From Anisodus tanguticus (lineage: Eukaryota; Streptophyta; Magnoliopsida; Solanales; Solanaceae), in contig CM067559.1 in NCBI GenBank assembly GCA_034509755.1, forward strand, positions 38,708,032-38,772,031: a DNA stretch of 64,000 bases. The letters are read 5' to 3'. The notes below the pieces were generated by a model. It was given only the letters and a program-made list of their open reading frames with translations. It had not been told where the DNA came from and made no database searches. A program made the translations under genes and the position numbers. Below are positions 53,958 through 64,000 of the stretch, one piece after another; positions within the stretch are counted from its first letter, which is position 1, and each line of letters begins with the position of its first letter.

Positions 53958-54330
53958 ACATGATATTATGGGTGACTGACCCACATGATATATCATATAC
54001 TAACATATATGATACTCACATGGTATATATTGTATAATGGCATGGTATCATATAGACTAGTTCATTCCTTAGAAAATATTTTCAGTCCTCAATGATATCA
54101 ACCTGCTATATATCATATATACTGACAGGGTATCACAAAGGACTGATTCATTCCTTCAAGAAAAACTCATCAGTCATCTATGATATCCATATGGTATATA
54201 TAATATACTGACATGGTATCATAAATGACTGATTCATTCATTTAAAAAATATTCTCATTCCTTTAAGATACTCATACGGTATATATCATACATTGACAAG
54301 GTATCACAAAGAATCGATTAATTCTTTCAA
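53853..54330. repeat. Tandem TATGATACC/GGTATATATCATA repeats, right block
   Basis: Continuation of the left block after the solo LTR, about five units, with an (AT)n run at 53916-53955. Confidence 0.85.
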
Positions 54331-55119
54331 AAGAAAATTATAAAAATTAAACAAATAGAGTTTAAGCTTAATTTTAATATTGGATATAATTTTTAGCAAG
54401 TTAAATTTTATAAAAAAATTACAAAAAGTATAATCATATTTTAAATACAAATTTTATATTAATATCACTAATATAAAAATACTTAATTAATATTTTATCT
54501 TTATATTTTATTTTATTATTCAAAAGGAAAATAAAAAGACAAGAAAAAAAAAAAGATAAGGACAAAAATAGAAAAAAAGACAAAAATCAAAATGAAAAAA
54601 AAGAAAGAGAAACTAGTCATAAAAGGACAATGTAACTAATGCACACACAAATAAAAAAAAGAAAAAAAGAAAGAGAAACTAGTCATAAAAGGATAATGTA
54701 ATTAATACACACCCAAATAAAAAAAGGAAAAAAGAAGAAAGAGAAATTAGTCGTAAAAGGATAATGTAATTAATGCACATTAATAAAAAGGGAATAAGAA
54801 GAAAGAGAAATTAGCCATAAAAGGACAATGTAATTATGCACATACAAATAAAAAGGAAAAAAAAGAAAAATTAATCATAAAAGAATAATGTAGTTAATGC
54901 GGAGAAGAATATTACATGGACATCTAGGGTAAAATATTCTAGACAAGTGAAAATAACGCGTAAATAGTTTGGGTTTTAAGGGCAGTAAATGTAGTTTTTC
55001 CAAAATATTTCGACCTTTACTTTGGGCTCAATAAAATGGGCCTATAAACCACACATATTGGGCCACAATCATTTTGACCTTCCGATATACAACAGTAAAT
55101 CTGGACCATTCACTTCCTG

Positions 55120-58100
55120 TCGGTTCAAGCAAGATAACATTCGATAATTGTTAAACTTCGAGGGTTTCAATTAGTAGCCATCAGAGTTACAAAGGAATTT
55201 TTCGCCCTTGAGGTAATTTATTCCTTTATTTATGATTTTAATTATAGATTGTTGGAAAATAATGTTATTTTTTTTATTCCTTATAATGGTATGCCCTAGA
55301 ATTGTTGATTTTGTTCCTTGAGGTACTTTATTTATGATTTTAAAGATTGTTGGGAAAAAATGTTCTTTTTAATTCCTTATGTTGTGTATGACCTAAAATT
55401 GTTGATTTTTTTTCTTTAGATCAAACTGTTAGGAGATGTTTTTATTTTTTTATTTTATCAGCTAGAAATTTTGGTGGTTGTTAATGATATACTTTGTTTT
55501 ATTCATGTAGGTTTGATTCCTTTTTTTGTGAATATTTGTTGAATTTTGGTTAATGTTAGGTCTAGGTTTCCTTGGCTCTTTTTCATGGAGGACCCATGAA
55601 AAAGCTGAGGCTTTTAGCATTTGTCCTATTTTTTTTTGTTGTGGGGTTGGACTGGCTTAAAAGGATTTCATGTTTGTAGCAGTTTTTATGTAATAGTGAG
55701 AATTTCATGTAGGGTTGATTCCATTTTTTGTGAATATTTGTTGAATTTTGGTTAATGTTAGGTTTAGGTATCCTTGGTTCATTCGCCGTGGCGGACCTAA
55801 TAAAAAAGCTGAGGCTTTTAGCATTTAGTGTCAAGTTTTTAATTTTTTGTTGTGGGGTTGGACTGAGTTAAAAGGATTTCATGTTTTTTTTGCAACAGTT
55901 CATGATTTCTAGCAGTGTGAATTTTTGTTGGGTTTTTCCTATGTGGTCTTGGTTTATTGTGCCACTCAATAAAAAGGTTGAAGCTTTTTCTGGCCTTGTG
56001 CCATAAAATTGTTGATTTTTTTTATTGGGGCTGGATTGAATAGGGGTTCAAGATTTCAAGCAATGTGAATTTATGGTGGCACCTTCTGATTACCTTTTGT
56101 GTTTTCTTGTTTTTTTTTTTTTGTGGGTAGAAAGTTTGATTGTAAAGGGCTTATGATTTCTAGAAATGTGAATTTGTGGTGGTTGGTTCTGATTTTTTTT
56201 GGGGGGGGGGTTGAATTTCTATTGATATGCGGGCTGCATGCTTTTCTTAATTCGTTGTGGCACAGCGGTAGCTTTTGGCGTTATACTGCCTTTTGAAAGT
56301 TCAAGCTTTCTTAATTCTGAGAAGTTATGGTTTAATCTTTTCTATGTTCTTACTGTAAGCTTACATACTGTAAGTCATAGTATGCTTCTTATCAACGCCT
56401 TTTGAAAGTTCAAGCTTTCTTAATTCTGAGAAGTTATGGTTTAATCTTTTCTATGTTCTTACTGTAAGTTGCTGATTTCAATTATCATTATATGGAATGA
56501 TTATGGTAGTTTTACTCGCTGAAAGCTTATGTAAAATTGGTTGATAAGAAGCATACTATGACTTGTCTTGTTGAGGTGGGAGGTGTCACTTGGGCTCGTA
56601 ATTTGAGATAATTCAAATACTGTAGCTAAAATCAAACTAGTTTTGGTCAGTTCCTGCCTGACTTGATGGGGAGTTATCTGAGTTGGATTATGTCAATATG
56701 AAATGTCAGGTTGGACAGACTTGAATTTTTTTTCTCTTTTTGGAATTCTAATGAACTTAGACAAATTGTTGTTTATGGATTGATTATTTTTTGAGTTCTT
56801 CTTTTTCTCTGTTGGCGGAACCTTTACCATTCCAAAAGCTTCCTGGTGAATTCAAGTCCTTTAACTTGCTCAAAATAAGTTTGCATTCGACTTATATTAA
56901 TTTTGTGTTCACTTGAGTTCTCAACATGTAATAGTTTTTAAAAGAATATCTCAATGTGCTGGTTTTCATTTCTTATTTGTTGTGTTACCTCAAGATTATT
57001 TATGCTCTAGATTACTTTTGTGTTGTGTGATTAAAATGTTTGTGAACGGATGAGTTATAACATTACATTTTTCTGTGCATGTTTTCAGTTTGTGCTGTAA
57101 AGATGCCTCGCTATGATGATCGGAGGGGAGATAGCACCCGTCTCTATGTGGGACACTTGTCTTCACGGACCGGTTCACGTGATCTGGAGCGTGTATTTAG
57201 TAAATATGGGAGGTATATTTTTTTTCCAGATTCTTGGTGCATCATGCAGGCCTTTGTTTTTAATCATCACACTGTCATTTGCTTTCTTACTGCTTTTGAT
57301 GTTAGCCAGTTGTCATTGAGCAACTGAAATTGTGGAAATGCTGGGAATTATTATTAGTACAACCATGTATTTTTAATGGGGACTTTGTCCATCTACCTTA
57401 AGTTCAATGCATGCCTACCCATGTTGCTTCTTGTGTGAAGGTTCTTCATTTAACTAGAATGGAATGATAAGTTTCCTTTTGTCGTTGAGATTCTTGCTTC
57501 CTTAGGGTTTTAGCTTCAGATCTTGCTTGTAAAATGGGAAGAGGGTACTGGCAGAAATATGTCTGCGCTCTATTTAACCAATTTACATGATATATTAGAT
57601 CATAGTTGCTATGTGTTCCTATATTTGTTTGTCATAAAGGTCAAGCTCTTATTTCTGTTCTGATCTTGAGCAATGACTCATGGTCTTACTGTGGGGAACT
57701 CCTTAGAGATGCACAATTGGTTTAGCACACCAGCAGAAAGTCAGTGGAGGTTTACATTTTTAAGTCATCCATCTATGTGTTGGAATTTCATTCCAAGCAT
57801 ATGTATTTCTCGGGTATCTTATCAATTATTATATATAAAGGAAAAGTGTGTTCCAGATGCTTGTGAGTTTAACTTGAATGATCTTGTTGACGGTTTATAG
57901 GCATTTGCCTGGCCTGAAGGTCAATCTTGAGAGGGTGGCCTTGGTGGAATTGATGGAAAGTCTTGCCGGGTATTAGGAGACTTCGGTGATTCTTTCTATA
58001 ATGGCCTTGGTGGAGTCTTGCCCGGTTTTAGGAGACTTTGGTGGTCCTTTCTATAATGTCTTTGCGTATTTTTATGGAAATTCCCAACAATCTCAAACTG

Positions 58101-60457
58101 GTGTTTAGTTCGTCTTGAGGGGCAAGTGTTCATGAACTTCCTATGCTTAAGTAAGTAATGATGGCCTTACTGTTTCTGGCAACCATTTCCACAGAGTACG
58201 TGATGTGGACATGAAGCACGACTATGCCTTCGTGGTATGTATCATCATCTCTCTGTTTTCCCTTTCTAATGGTGTTAATATTTTCATTAGTTTACATATT
58301 TGATCCCCCCAACCATCCCCGCCCAAAAAAACTTTTGTTTGCTACACAATGTTTTTCAACAGGAATTTAGTGATCCTCGAGATGCCGATGATGCAAGATA
58401 CTATTGCGACGGCCGTGACGTTGATGGACGCCGCATAATTGTGGAATTTGCTAAGGGAGTAAGTATTCTACACACATCTATTCCCTGGAGCTCTCATGTG
58501 TCAATTTGCTGTACCTGACCTGGGTTCCTGTAAAGCTGCTAAGATAACCCCCATTCTTTCTTTCTCTTTTAACTGCCCTTTATTTGCTCTGCCTTTTAAG
58601 TTGAATTACTCCACCTGTCCCAATTTTCGTGAAGGTCTTTGACTCTGCACAAAGAACACATTTGAAACTTGTGGTCTAAAAGAAGTTATTGATATTTGTG
58701 TGGCTATAAATCATTTCATTAAAGGTGAAATGGGAAGTTTTTGTTACTAAATATAAAAAAGGTTTCATTCTTTTTGGGACTCACTAAAAGGGAAAGACTT
58801 AAATAAATTGGGAACGAGGGAGTGTTGATAGTCGCCTGATCCTTATTCAAAAAATAATTTATATAATGGATATAAATTGTTGAACTTGGTTTCCTATGAT
58901 TTATCTCAGTTGATTCAGATTTCGGATAATGGTTTTTTTCTCTGTAGGTGCCACGTGGACCAGGCAGTTCGCGTGAGTATCTTGGCAAAGGACCTGCTCC
59001 TGGGTCAGGCCGCTGCTTCAACTGCGGCCTTGAAGGTCACTGGGCTAGAGATTGCAAAGCTGGGGATTGGAAGAACAAGTGTTATCGATGTGGAGAAAGA
59101 GGTCATATAGAAAGAAAATGCCCAAATAGTCCTAAAAAACTCAGGTAGTTGAACCTCTGAAGGAAGTGCTTCTCTACTTTCCTCTCCTAATCATTTTCCT
59201 TTACGAGTTTGTTGACTTTGTGATGTTCATTGCAGTAGATGCAGTTACTCACGGTCACCTGTTAGGTCACGCTCACGCTCACGTTCTCCTCGTCGAAGTT
59301 ACAGCAGAAGTCGCAGCTATAGGTGAGTTTTGACGCGTGTTCAGGTGGTATTCATTTGTGCTCTGGAATTTGCTATTTGCTCGGGTGTTTGCCTATGACT
59401 TCACTTGCAAATACTAGTCATTATTTGCAAGTTAAGGTTTGGTCCATCAATGTTTGCAAGTACTGAATTTCAGTAGTGGTGAAGTATTGAAATTTCGTTT
59501 GTGAGCATTTCAGGTTGAAATGTTTTCACTCATAAAGCTTTAACTCTCTTTTTAATAGCCTGTTTGGGCAAGTTTCTAAAATCAGCCTATTTCGAAAGTG
59601 CTTTTAAAAAAAGTACTAGTGAGAAGTTGTTCGTGTTTGGCTAATCAATTTGAAAAACACTTTTGAGCTGCAATTAGTGTTTGGTCAAGTTTTTAAAAAG
59701 CGCTTCTAAGTGTATTTTCTCATAAGTTCTTTTAAAAAAAATACATTTGAAAGAAAAGGTACGTTTTTAAGCTTCTGAAAAGCAACGCTTTTGCTCCCCA
59801 GAATCACTTACTTTCTCCCAAAAGCATGGCCAAACACCTCAATTTTTTTTTGAAATAAACACTTTTACCCTCCCAAAAGCTTTGGCCAAACAGGCTATAA
59901 GTGAAATTCATGTGCACATAACTTCAACTTCCAAATAATCTTTTTCGACTTCACCTTTGAGAACTCTTTGTTTCAACTTCAACTAAATAATTTTGTTCAA
60001 ACGCATACTTGGAAATGTTTCTGAGTTCCTTTGTTCTTTCAGTCAATCAAGATCCCCCCCACCAAAGAGAGAACGAGTCGACATGGTCAAGCGATCAAGA
60101 AGCTACAGTAGGAGTCCAGAGCCAAGAAAGGCAAGTCCAAGTCCTCCACCCAAGACTAGAAAGCGCAGCCCAACTCCCGAAGAGGGAAGCCCTATGGAAT
60201 CAAAGAGCCCTCCTTCACCAACTAAAGAAAACGGTGCTTATAGTGAAAGCCCCAGAGAGAGAAGTGGAAGTCCTTTAAGTCCTAAAAGGGATGATAGCCC
60301 TGCTCCTCCTCGAAGGTATGATGACAGCCCCGCTGAAGCTAATGGTGGAAGTGGAAGCCCGAGTCCTAAGCACCACCAGAGGAACCATGTAGATGATGAC
60401 GAGGATGAAGGTGAGTTTCTTGATCAACGCTCGGGTAGAGAGAGTGAATCACCTTGA
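55120..60457 (+). CDS. RS2Z: RS2Z serine/arginine-rich splicing factor, 314 aa, six coding exons
   Basis: Coding exons 57103-57212, 58195-58234, 58363-58458, 58948-59144, 59236-59322 and 60043-60457 join in phase (945 nt). A non-coding first exon probably ends at about 55212 (GAG|GTAATT) and splices to 57089, giving a 1.9-kb 5'UTR intron; its start near 55120 is a guess. The protein has an RRM with RNP2 LYVGHL (14-19) and RNP1 KHDYAFVEF (44-52), two CCHC zinc knuckles (CFNCGLEGHWARDC at 105-118, CYRCGERGHIERKC at 127-140), an RS domain (SRSPVRSRSRSRSPRRSYS) and a long Ser-Pro-rich, acidic tail. This order defines the plant-specific RS2Z family, nuclear pre-mRNA splicing regulators. The 982-bp intron after RNP2 is where Arabidopsis relatives autoregulate by alternative splicing. 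No damage seen. Confidence 0.95.
55525..55880. repeat. About 200-bp tandem duplication in the RS2Z 5'UTR intron
   Basis: GTGAATATTTGTTGAATTTT, GGTTAATGTTAGGT and AAAAAGCTGAGGCTTTTAGC occur at 55529-55620 and again at 55729-55825. A weaker third relative begins near 55915. Confidence 0.8.
56285..56565. repeat. Direct duplication plus 25-bp inverted repeat in the RS2Z 5'UTR intron
   Basis: CCTTTTGAAAGTTCAAGCTT through TATGTTCTTACTGTAAG appears at about 56290-56364 and 56398-56472. Between and after lie TCATAGTATGCTTCTTATCA (about 56374) and its exact reverse TGATAAGAAGCATACTATGA (about 56542). Confidence 0.85.
57945..58060. repeat. Short duplication in RS2Z intron (after first coding exon)
   Basis: TGGCCTTGGTGGA, AGTCTTGCC, TTAGGAGACTT and CTTTCTATAATG occur twice in order, about 57 bp apart. 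Confidence 0.7.
58609..58822. mobile_element. Stowaway-type MITE in RS2Z intron
   Basis: Ends CTCCACCTGTCCCAATTTTC and AAATTGGGAACGAGGGAG are inverted and preceded by TA. It lies between the third and fourth coding exons and does not touch splice sites. Confidence 0.82.
59556..59897. mobile_element. Fold-back MITE in RS2Z intron 5
   Basis: Ends TAGCCTGTTTGGGCAAG and CTTTGGCCAAACAGGCTA are inverted, with further inverted pairs inside (GTGTTTGG and CCAAACAC). Non-coding, 342 bp. Superfamily uncertain. Confidence 0.82.
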
Positions 60458-61247
60458 AGGCCATCCTTTGTGGAATCTACTGTATGCAAGAAGCTTGGTG
60501 GGATGTTTCTGAATGGATTTTGAGCACATTTTGTCAAGGCTGGACTTTGTGAAGGCCTAATGAGATTATACTTGAAAGAATTAGCTATATCTATATTTTT
60601 GTTGCAAGTACTTGGTATTTGATGGTTTCCGGTTACTCTCAGCAAGAAGTAATGGCTTTTCTTTTTTCCAAAAAATGTCAAATTTTGCCTGAGATTTTCT
60701 TTCATTTTTTTCCAGAAATTTCTTTCAACCAAATAAAAAGTGAAAACTCATCTATGATGGGTTTGGTTTTGAAAATGCAGTTTTCTTTGGGTTACTTATT
60801 ATTACTGCCCTGCTTGAGTGAATTATTTTCCTTATCTGCGGCATTGTATCCTTTTATTGTTTTTAAGAAGAAAATAGATTATGCCCATAGTGCATTTTAC
60901 CTAGTCTATAAGTATGTAATTTTTTCTTCAAAAAGTTGAGAGATTGTTATAAAAAATTCATTTACACAAGAATTAATGCTTTGGAAGTTAAATTCTTTAG
61001 CTAAAAATTGGTAAAACTAATGCTGCAGATACTTCTTAGTTCTCATCAATTATGCAGATGCTCATTTCAATTTTTTCATTCTCTTTAAAACTTACGGATT
61101 GCAATAAACAATATTGAGCCATCCAGTCACATAAAAATCCGGTTCATATCATATTCAAACAATTAATCTACAAAGCCTTTGGTGATTTCCCCCTTCTCAA
61201 TGGCAAGTTACTGGCGTCTTGGGACATTTGATTCCTATAGATAAGAG
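60458..61247. other. RS2Z 3'UTR and intergenic DNA
   Basis: The first 200-400 bases probably form the 3'UTR. No further gene recognised. Confidence 0.5.
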
Positions 61248-61960
61248 TAGGGGTGTTGATGGTTCAGTTTTGATCGATTTTGGGTTAAAATCAAAATTAA
61301 ATCAATCTAGTCGGTTTTTAAAATTATTAAACTCAAATCAAATATAATAAATAATTATTGGTTTGGTTCGATTTGAGTCGGTTTTCGGTTTTTAAGAAAA
61401 CTAATGGTATTTCTCTCTTTCATGTTTTTTTTTCTTAGAGTTGGAAGAAATTTTTCTATCATTTTTCAACTTATAATTTGTTATTACCCTTTTATTGTGC
61501 TATAATTTTCTTGCATTATGGAGAAAATATTTTGAGAATTATGATTTTAATTAAGTGAATATTTTTTTTAAGAAATACAAATAATAATCTAGATAAATCT
61601 CATAGTTGTCTCATGTTTCTTTGAACATGGATTTCTTTACAAAAATGTGCTTAAGGTATAAATTTCATTAGCCTATTAGAGATAAATAAAATTTTGCTTA
61701 AGAAGTATATAAATTATTTTAAAGTATTTATAAAAATTAATATATTGCCTATATATAATTATAAAAGTTATGTATACAATTTTTCGATTCGGTTCGGTTT
61801 TTTCTTCGGTTTGCTTTTAGTAAAACCAAAATCAAATCAAATAATATCGGTTTTTAATAATTTAAAACCAAACCAAACCTAAATAAATATCAGTTTATTT
61901 AATCGGTTTGGTTTGGTTTTCAGTTTGGATCCGTTTTCAACCAAACCGCGAACACCCCTA
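61248..61960. mobile_element. hAT-type element with TAGGGGTGTT ends
   Basis: The left end TAGGGGTGTTGATGGTTC and right end CCGCGAACACCCCTA are inverted. Subterminal blocks of TCGGTTTT and AAACCAAACC are arranged in opposite senses. The core is AT-rich with no transposase. The 8-bp duplication is not clear. Confidence 0.72.
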
Positions 61961-62445
61961 TTAAAAGATATAAAAAATAACATAAATTATACCTCAAAAG
62001 CTGCACCAAAATCGAAAAATGAATCAAAAGTAGCATAAACTATAAAAATTGTATCTGTAAACGTAAGTTTCTGCTAATTTCCTTTTTATCCTAGTTCCCG
62101 TAAGAACCTAACAACCAAACTTGAGAATTATGATTTTGAACATACCCTCAAACATAAGAGACCATATTTTGTCATTTTCTCAACAGAAATCCAAACCGAC
62201 AGAGTGAGCGATGGAACCACAAAATCCTTACCTGTATGCACCATCAGGCTGCTTTAAGGAAAAACGAGAAGCGTATAATTTTCACAAGAAGTGACACGAA
62301 GACCCATTTGTTCAACATTCCTCAGAATTTGACTGCAAACATAAGTAAGGAGCATAAGATATCACATGTTTGGAAGACCCGGGCAAATGATAAGAAGCAA
62401 ATACATCGTATAACAGTGAAATATGACAAGCATGGACATAAGAAT
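61961..62445. other. Non-coding stretch with a coding-like scrap
   Basis: A plus-strand piece at 62212-62310 reads MEPQNPYLYAPSGCFKEKRE and then stops. I recognise no family. Confidence 0.35.
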
Positions 62446-62645
62446 ATACTCTCGCCGTTCTAATTTATGTGGAACCTTGCAGATTTCTAGAGTAAAACGA
62501 GTTTTTCTTGACCGCGATTTTTTCATATGCCTTTTAAATACTTTAAGTTATTAATTTATGATAGTGTTTTTCACGTAGTTTTTAAATATATAAATTTTAT
62601 TTCAAAAAACTTACGCTTCTATGTCTGAATTCACAGTTAAAATTA
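62446..62645. mobile_element. Stowaway-like MITE, partial
   Basis: The left end TACTCTCGCCGTTCTAATTT resembles the family terminus. The right end is worn. Confidence 0.5.
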
Positions 62646-62774
62646 AGAAGTTTGACTCTCAAAATTCGAACGATGCCACAATTAATTATGGAGGTGGAGG
62701 AAAATTATATAGCAGAATAGATTTTCAATATTTTCTTCCTTGAAGTTGAAGCACATATGCCCCACCTGTGGATA

Positions 62775-63722
62775 TTGTTGGGATACAATTGTTTCAGGGA
62801 ACGGGAAGTAAGTAACTATTATAATGGTAGAAAGGATAAACTAACTATTACAAGAAACTGGAAATCAAGAACTTAACCAAATGCTTAATGATTCGCTGAG
62901 TCGAGTGGTGACACACTGTCTTTAAGACAAGATTGCCCCGTATATCTCTTTTTATGGTGTTGGGAAATAGTCTCCCAAGATACAACAACAACTTAACAAA
63001 TGAGCAAATGAAACTCAAGTGTTACTCTTAAAGAACTTTGACTATAGTAACTTTGCTAGAGAGAAAGAAGATGGATTCAGAAAATCTGGAGTATTTTCTA
63101 AGTGTTGAGTGTTGTTCAATTGAGCCAAAGGCCTCAATTTATAGTGTAAGGAGAAGACCCATCAACTAGCCAACTAATGGCCTTCAATAGCCATGTAATG
63201 ACACTTGATTGAGGGGTTACATTCAGCCAAATAATGGCTGAATTCATGTGCCAAGTAATGGATAATCAATGCTCCAAAACCAGCCCAAAGGTCAGATCTT
63301 TCCAACTTCCCGTCGCAGCATTCTGCCTCCGAAGCACCGCGGCTCTGTGAATTAGCGTCACGGCTCCAGTAACTTGCCAACCATTTAGCGTCGCGACGCT
63401 CCGGCGCCGCGGCTCCGACGGAGTGGCGCTGCGGCCCTTCACGGCTCCGCGGCGATTTCCGACTCGTTTCATCTTACACTTCGTACACTTCTTCCTTCGT
63501 TTACCAACGTGGAATACTTTGTCATTTGGCCAATAACCGTCCATAATTCTATGTCTCAAACGTATTACATACGTACCAATATCTCTTTCAGTAATGAAAT
63601 TTGTGATACTTGGCACTACGTGTGCACGTGTGTGGAAACGACGTTTCCGACATGCGGACCCCAATAGTTCGATTCATAAATTAATGGGATATACTTAATT
63701 CCACATTTAGTAAATTTCCAAC
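62775..63722 (-). repeat. 3' LTR of a retrotransposon in minus orientation
   Basis: On the minus strand it runs from TGTTGGAAATTTACTAAATG (63722) to CAATTGTATCCCAACA (62775). It is preceded by a polypurine tract AAGAGGGGAT. The inverted ATAATGGC/GCCATTAT motifs, a TATAAATT box (63144-63137) and the stretch around 62885-62945 (GACTCG, ACGGGGCAA, GTCTTAA) parallel the solo LTR at 52617-53847, so the two belong to related families. Confidence 0.82.
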
Positions 63723-64000
63723 AATCCCCTCTTGAAAGAGATTTTGGCGCACACGTTTGGTGCCTTTTCCAGCAATCTTTCAGCGGACCGATGTTGCATC
63801 TGGATAGGTAACATACGCTTTGAACCTTCCATAGTTGAATACCATCGGATTTACTTACTGCGCGGTGAACGTGATGTCTTGAACCGTCAGTGTTTAGTGT
63901 AAGCCAAGTCAACAGTACCAACACAACAACTTCCTTTACTAAGTTCTTCGTAATATTTTGTCCGTTGTGGCCGTGGACACTTCTTGAATTCTTAAGTGCG
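63723..64000 (-). mobile_element. Internal 3' region of the right-edge retrotransposon
   Basis: This lies just upstream of the 3' LTR in element orientation and includes the polypurine tract at 63732-63723. No recognisable protein domain is visible in the 278 bp present; the element continues beyond the window. Confidence 0.6.

Larger units (their letters stand above)
51490..55001. mobile_element. Mutator-type fold-back element, 3.5 kb, non-autonomous
   Basis: A perfect 9-bp duplication AAAATATTT flanks the element (51481-51489 and 55002-55010). The left end GGGGAAACTACATGCCTCCT then AAAACCAAACTATTTACCC is inverted at the right as GTAAATAGTTTGGGTTTTAA then GGGCAGTAAATGTAGTTTTTCC. A long pyrimidine-rich arm (51540-52040) faces a purine-rich arm (54500-54900). 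Inside, tandem repeats with TATGATACC and GGTATATATCATATAC occur on both sides. No transposase frame is present. A 1231-bp solo LTR is nested at 52617-53847; without it the element is about 2.28 kb. Confidence 0.9.

Noticed and set aside
1..64000. CRISPR arrays, operons, riboswitches or integrated viral genomes
   Set aside because: The sequence is plant nuclear DNA with introns; the tandem repeats lack regular spacers, and I saw no pararetroviral movement or coat protein domains.

Overview
This is a nuclear plant sequence from a eudicot, most likely Solanaceae; I cannot fix the genus. The evidence is spliced genes with GT-AG introns, genes whose translations match plant families (RS2Z splicing factor, ABCG half-transporter, caffeoyl-CoA O-methyltransferase), and repeats typical of Solanaceae: tRNA-derived SINEs with TTG-type tails, an RTE-like LINE, Stowaway-type MITEs, copia elements primed by initiator-Met tRNA, and TRIMs.

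Four intact-looking genes were assembled from exons. (1) Minus strand 17736-9675: six exons, 218 aa, a probable mitochondrial RRM-like RNA-binding protein; one 4.8-kb intron is filled with SINEs and MITEs. (2) Plus strand 30647-38649: four exons, 231 aa, a type I single-pass membrane protein of unknown function; its 5.9-kb second intron carries a 2.8-kb LINE with a perfect 22-bp target duplication. (3) Plus strand 47641-49857: an intronless 738-aa ABCG half-transporter with a CACTA-type MITE ending 12 bp before the ATG. (4) Plus strand 57103-60457: an RS2Z serine/arginine-rich splicing factor (314 aa, six coding exons) with a long intron in its 5'UTR.

One gene is broken. A minus-strand caffeoyl-CoA O-methyltransferase gene at 2463-1900 keeps three exons, with a lost splice donor and an 8-nt frameshifting deletion, and is cut off in its next intron by a copia element that runs off the left edge.

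The rest is a layered record of transposition. 1-1877: truncated minus-strand copia. 2.5-9.6 kb: fold-back MITE, hAT element, LINE remnant, Stowaways, TRIMs. 18-30 kb: a complete but decayed copia (20789-26732; TSD CATTC) whose 5' LTR was later split by a second copy of the same hAT family (TSD CTGATGAC), then a copia gag fragment and a further hAT element. 39-46 kb: tandem repeats and a rearranged copia with triplicated flanking sequence. 51.5-55 kb: a 3.5-kb Mutator-type fold-back element (9-bp TSD) with tandem repeats and a nested solo LTR. 61-64 kb: a hAT element, then a minus-strand 3' LTR whose internal region runs off the right edge.

The genes are functionally unrelated and do not form an operon or cluster. 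I found no sign of a novel multi-gene system. The unusual content is transposon architecture: a LINE and SINE sharing a 3' tail, insertions datable by nesting, and MITEs placed at gene starts and in introns.
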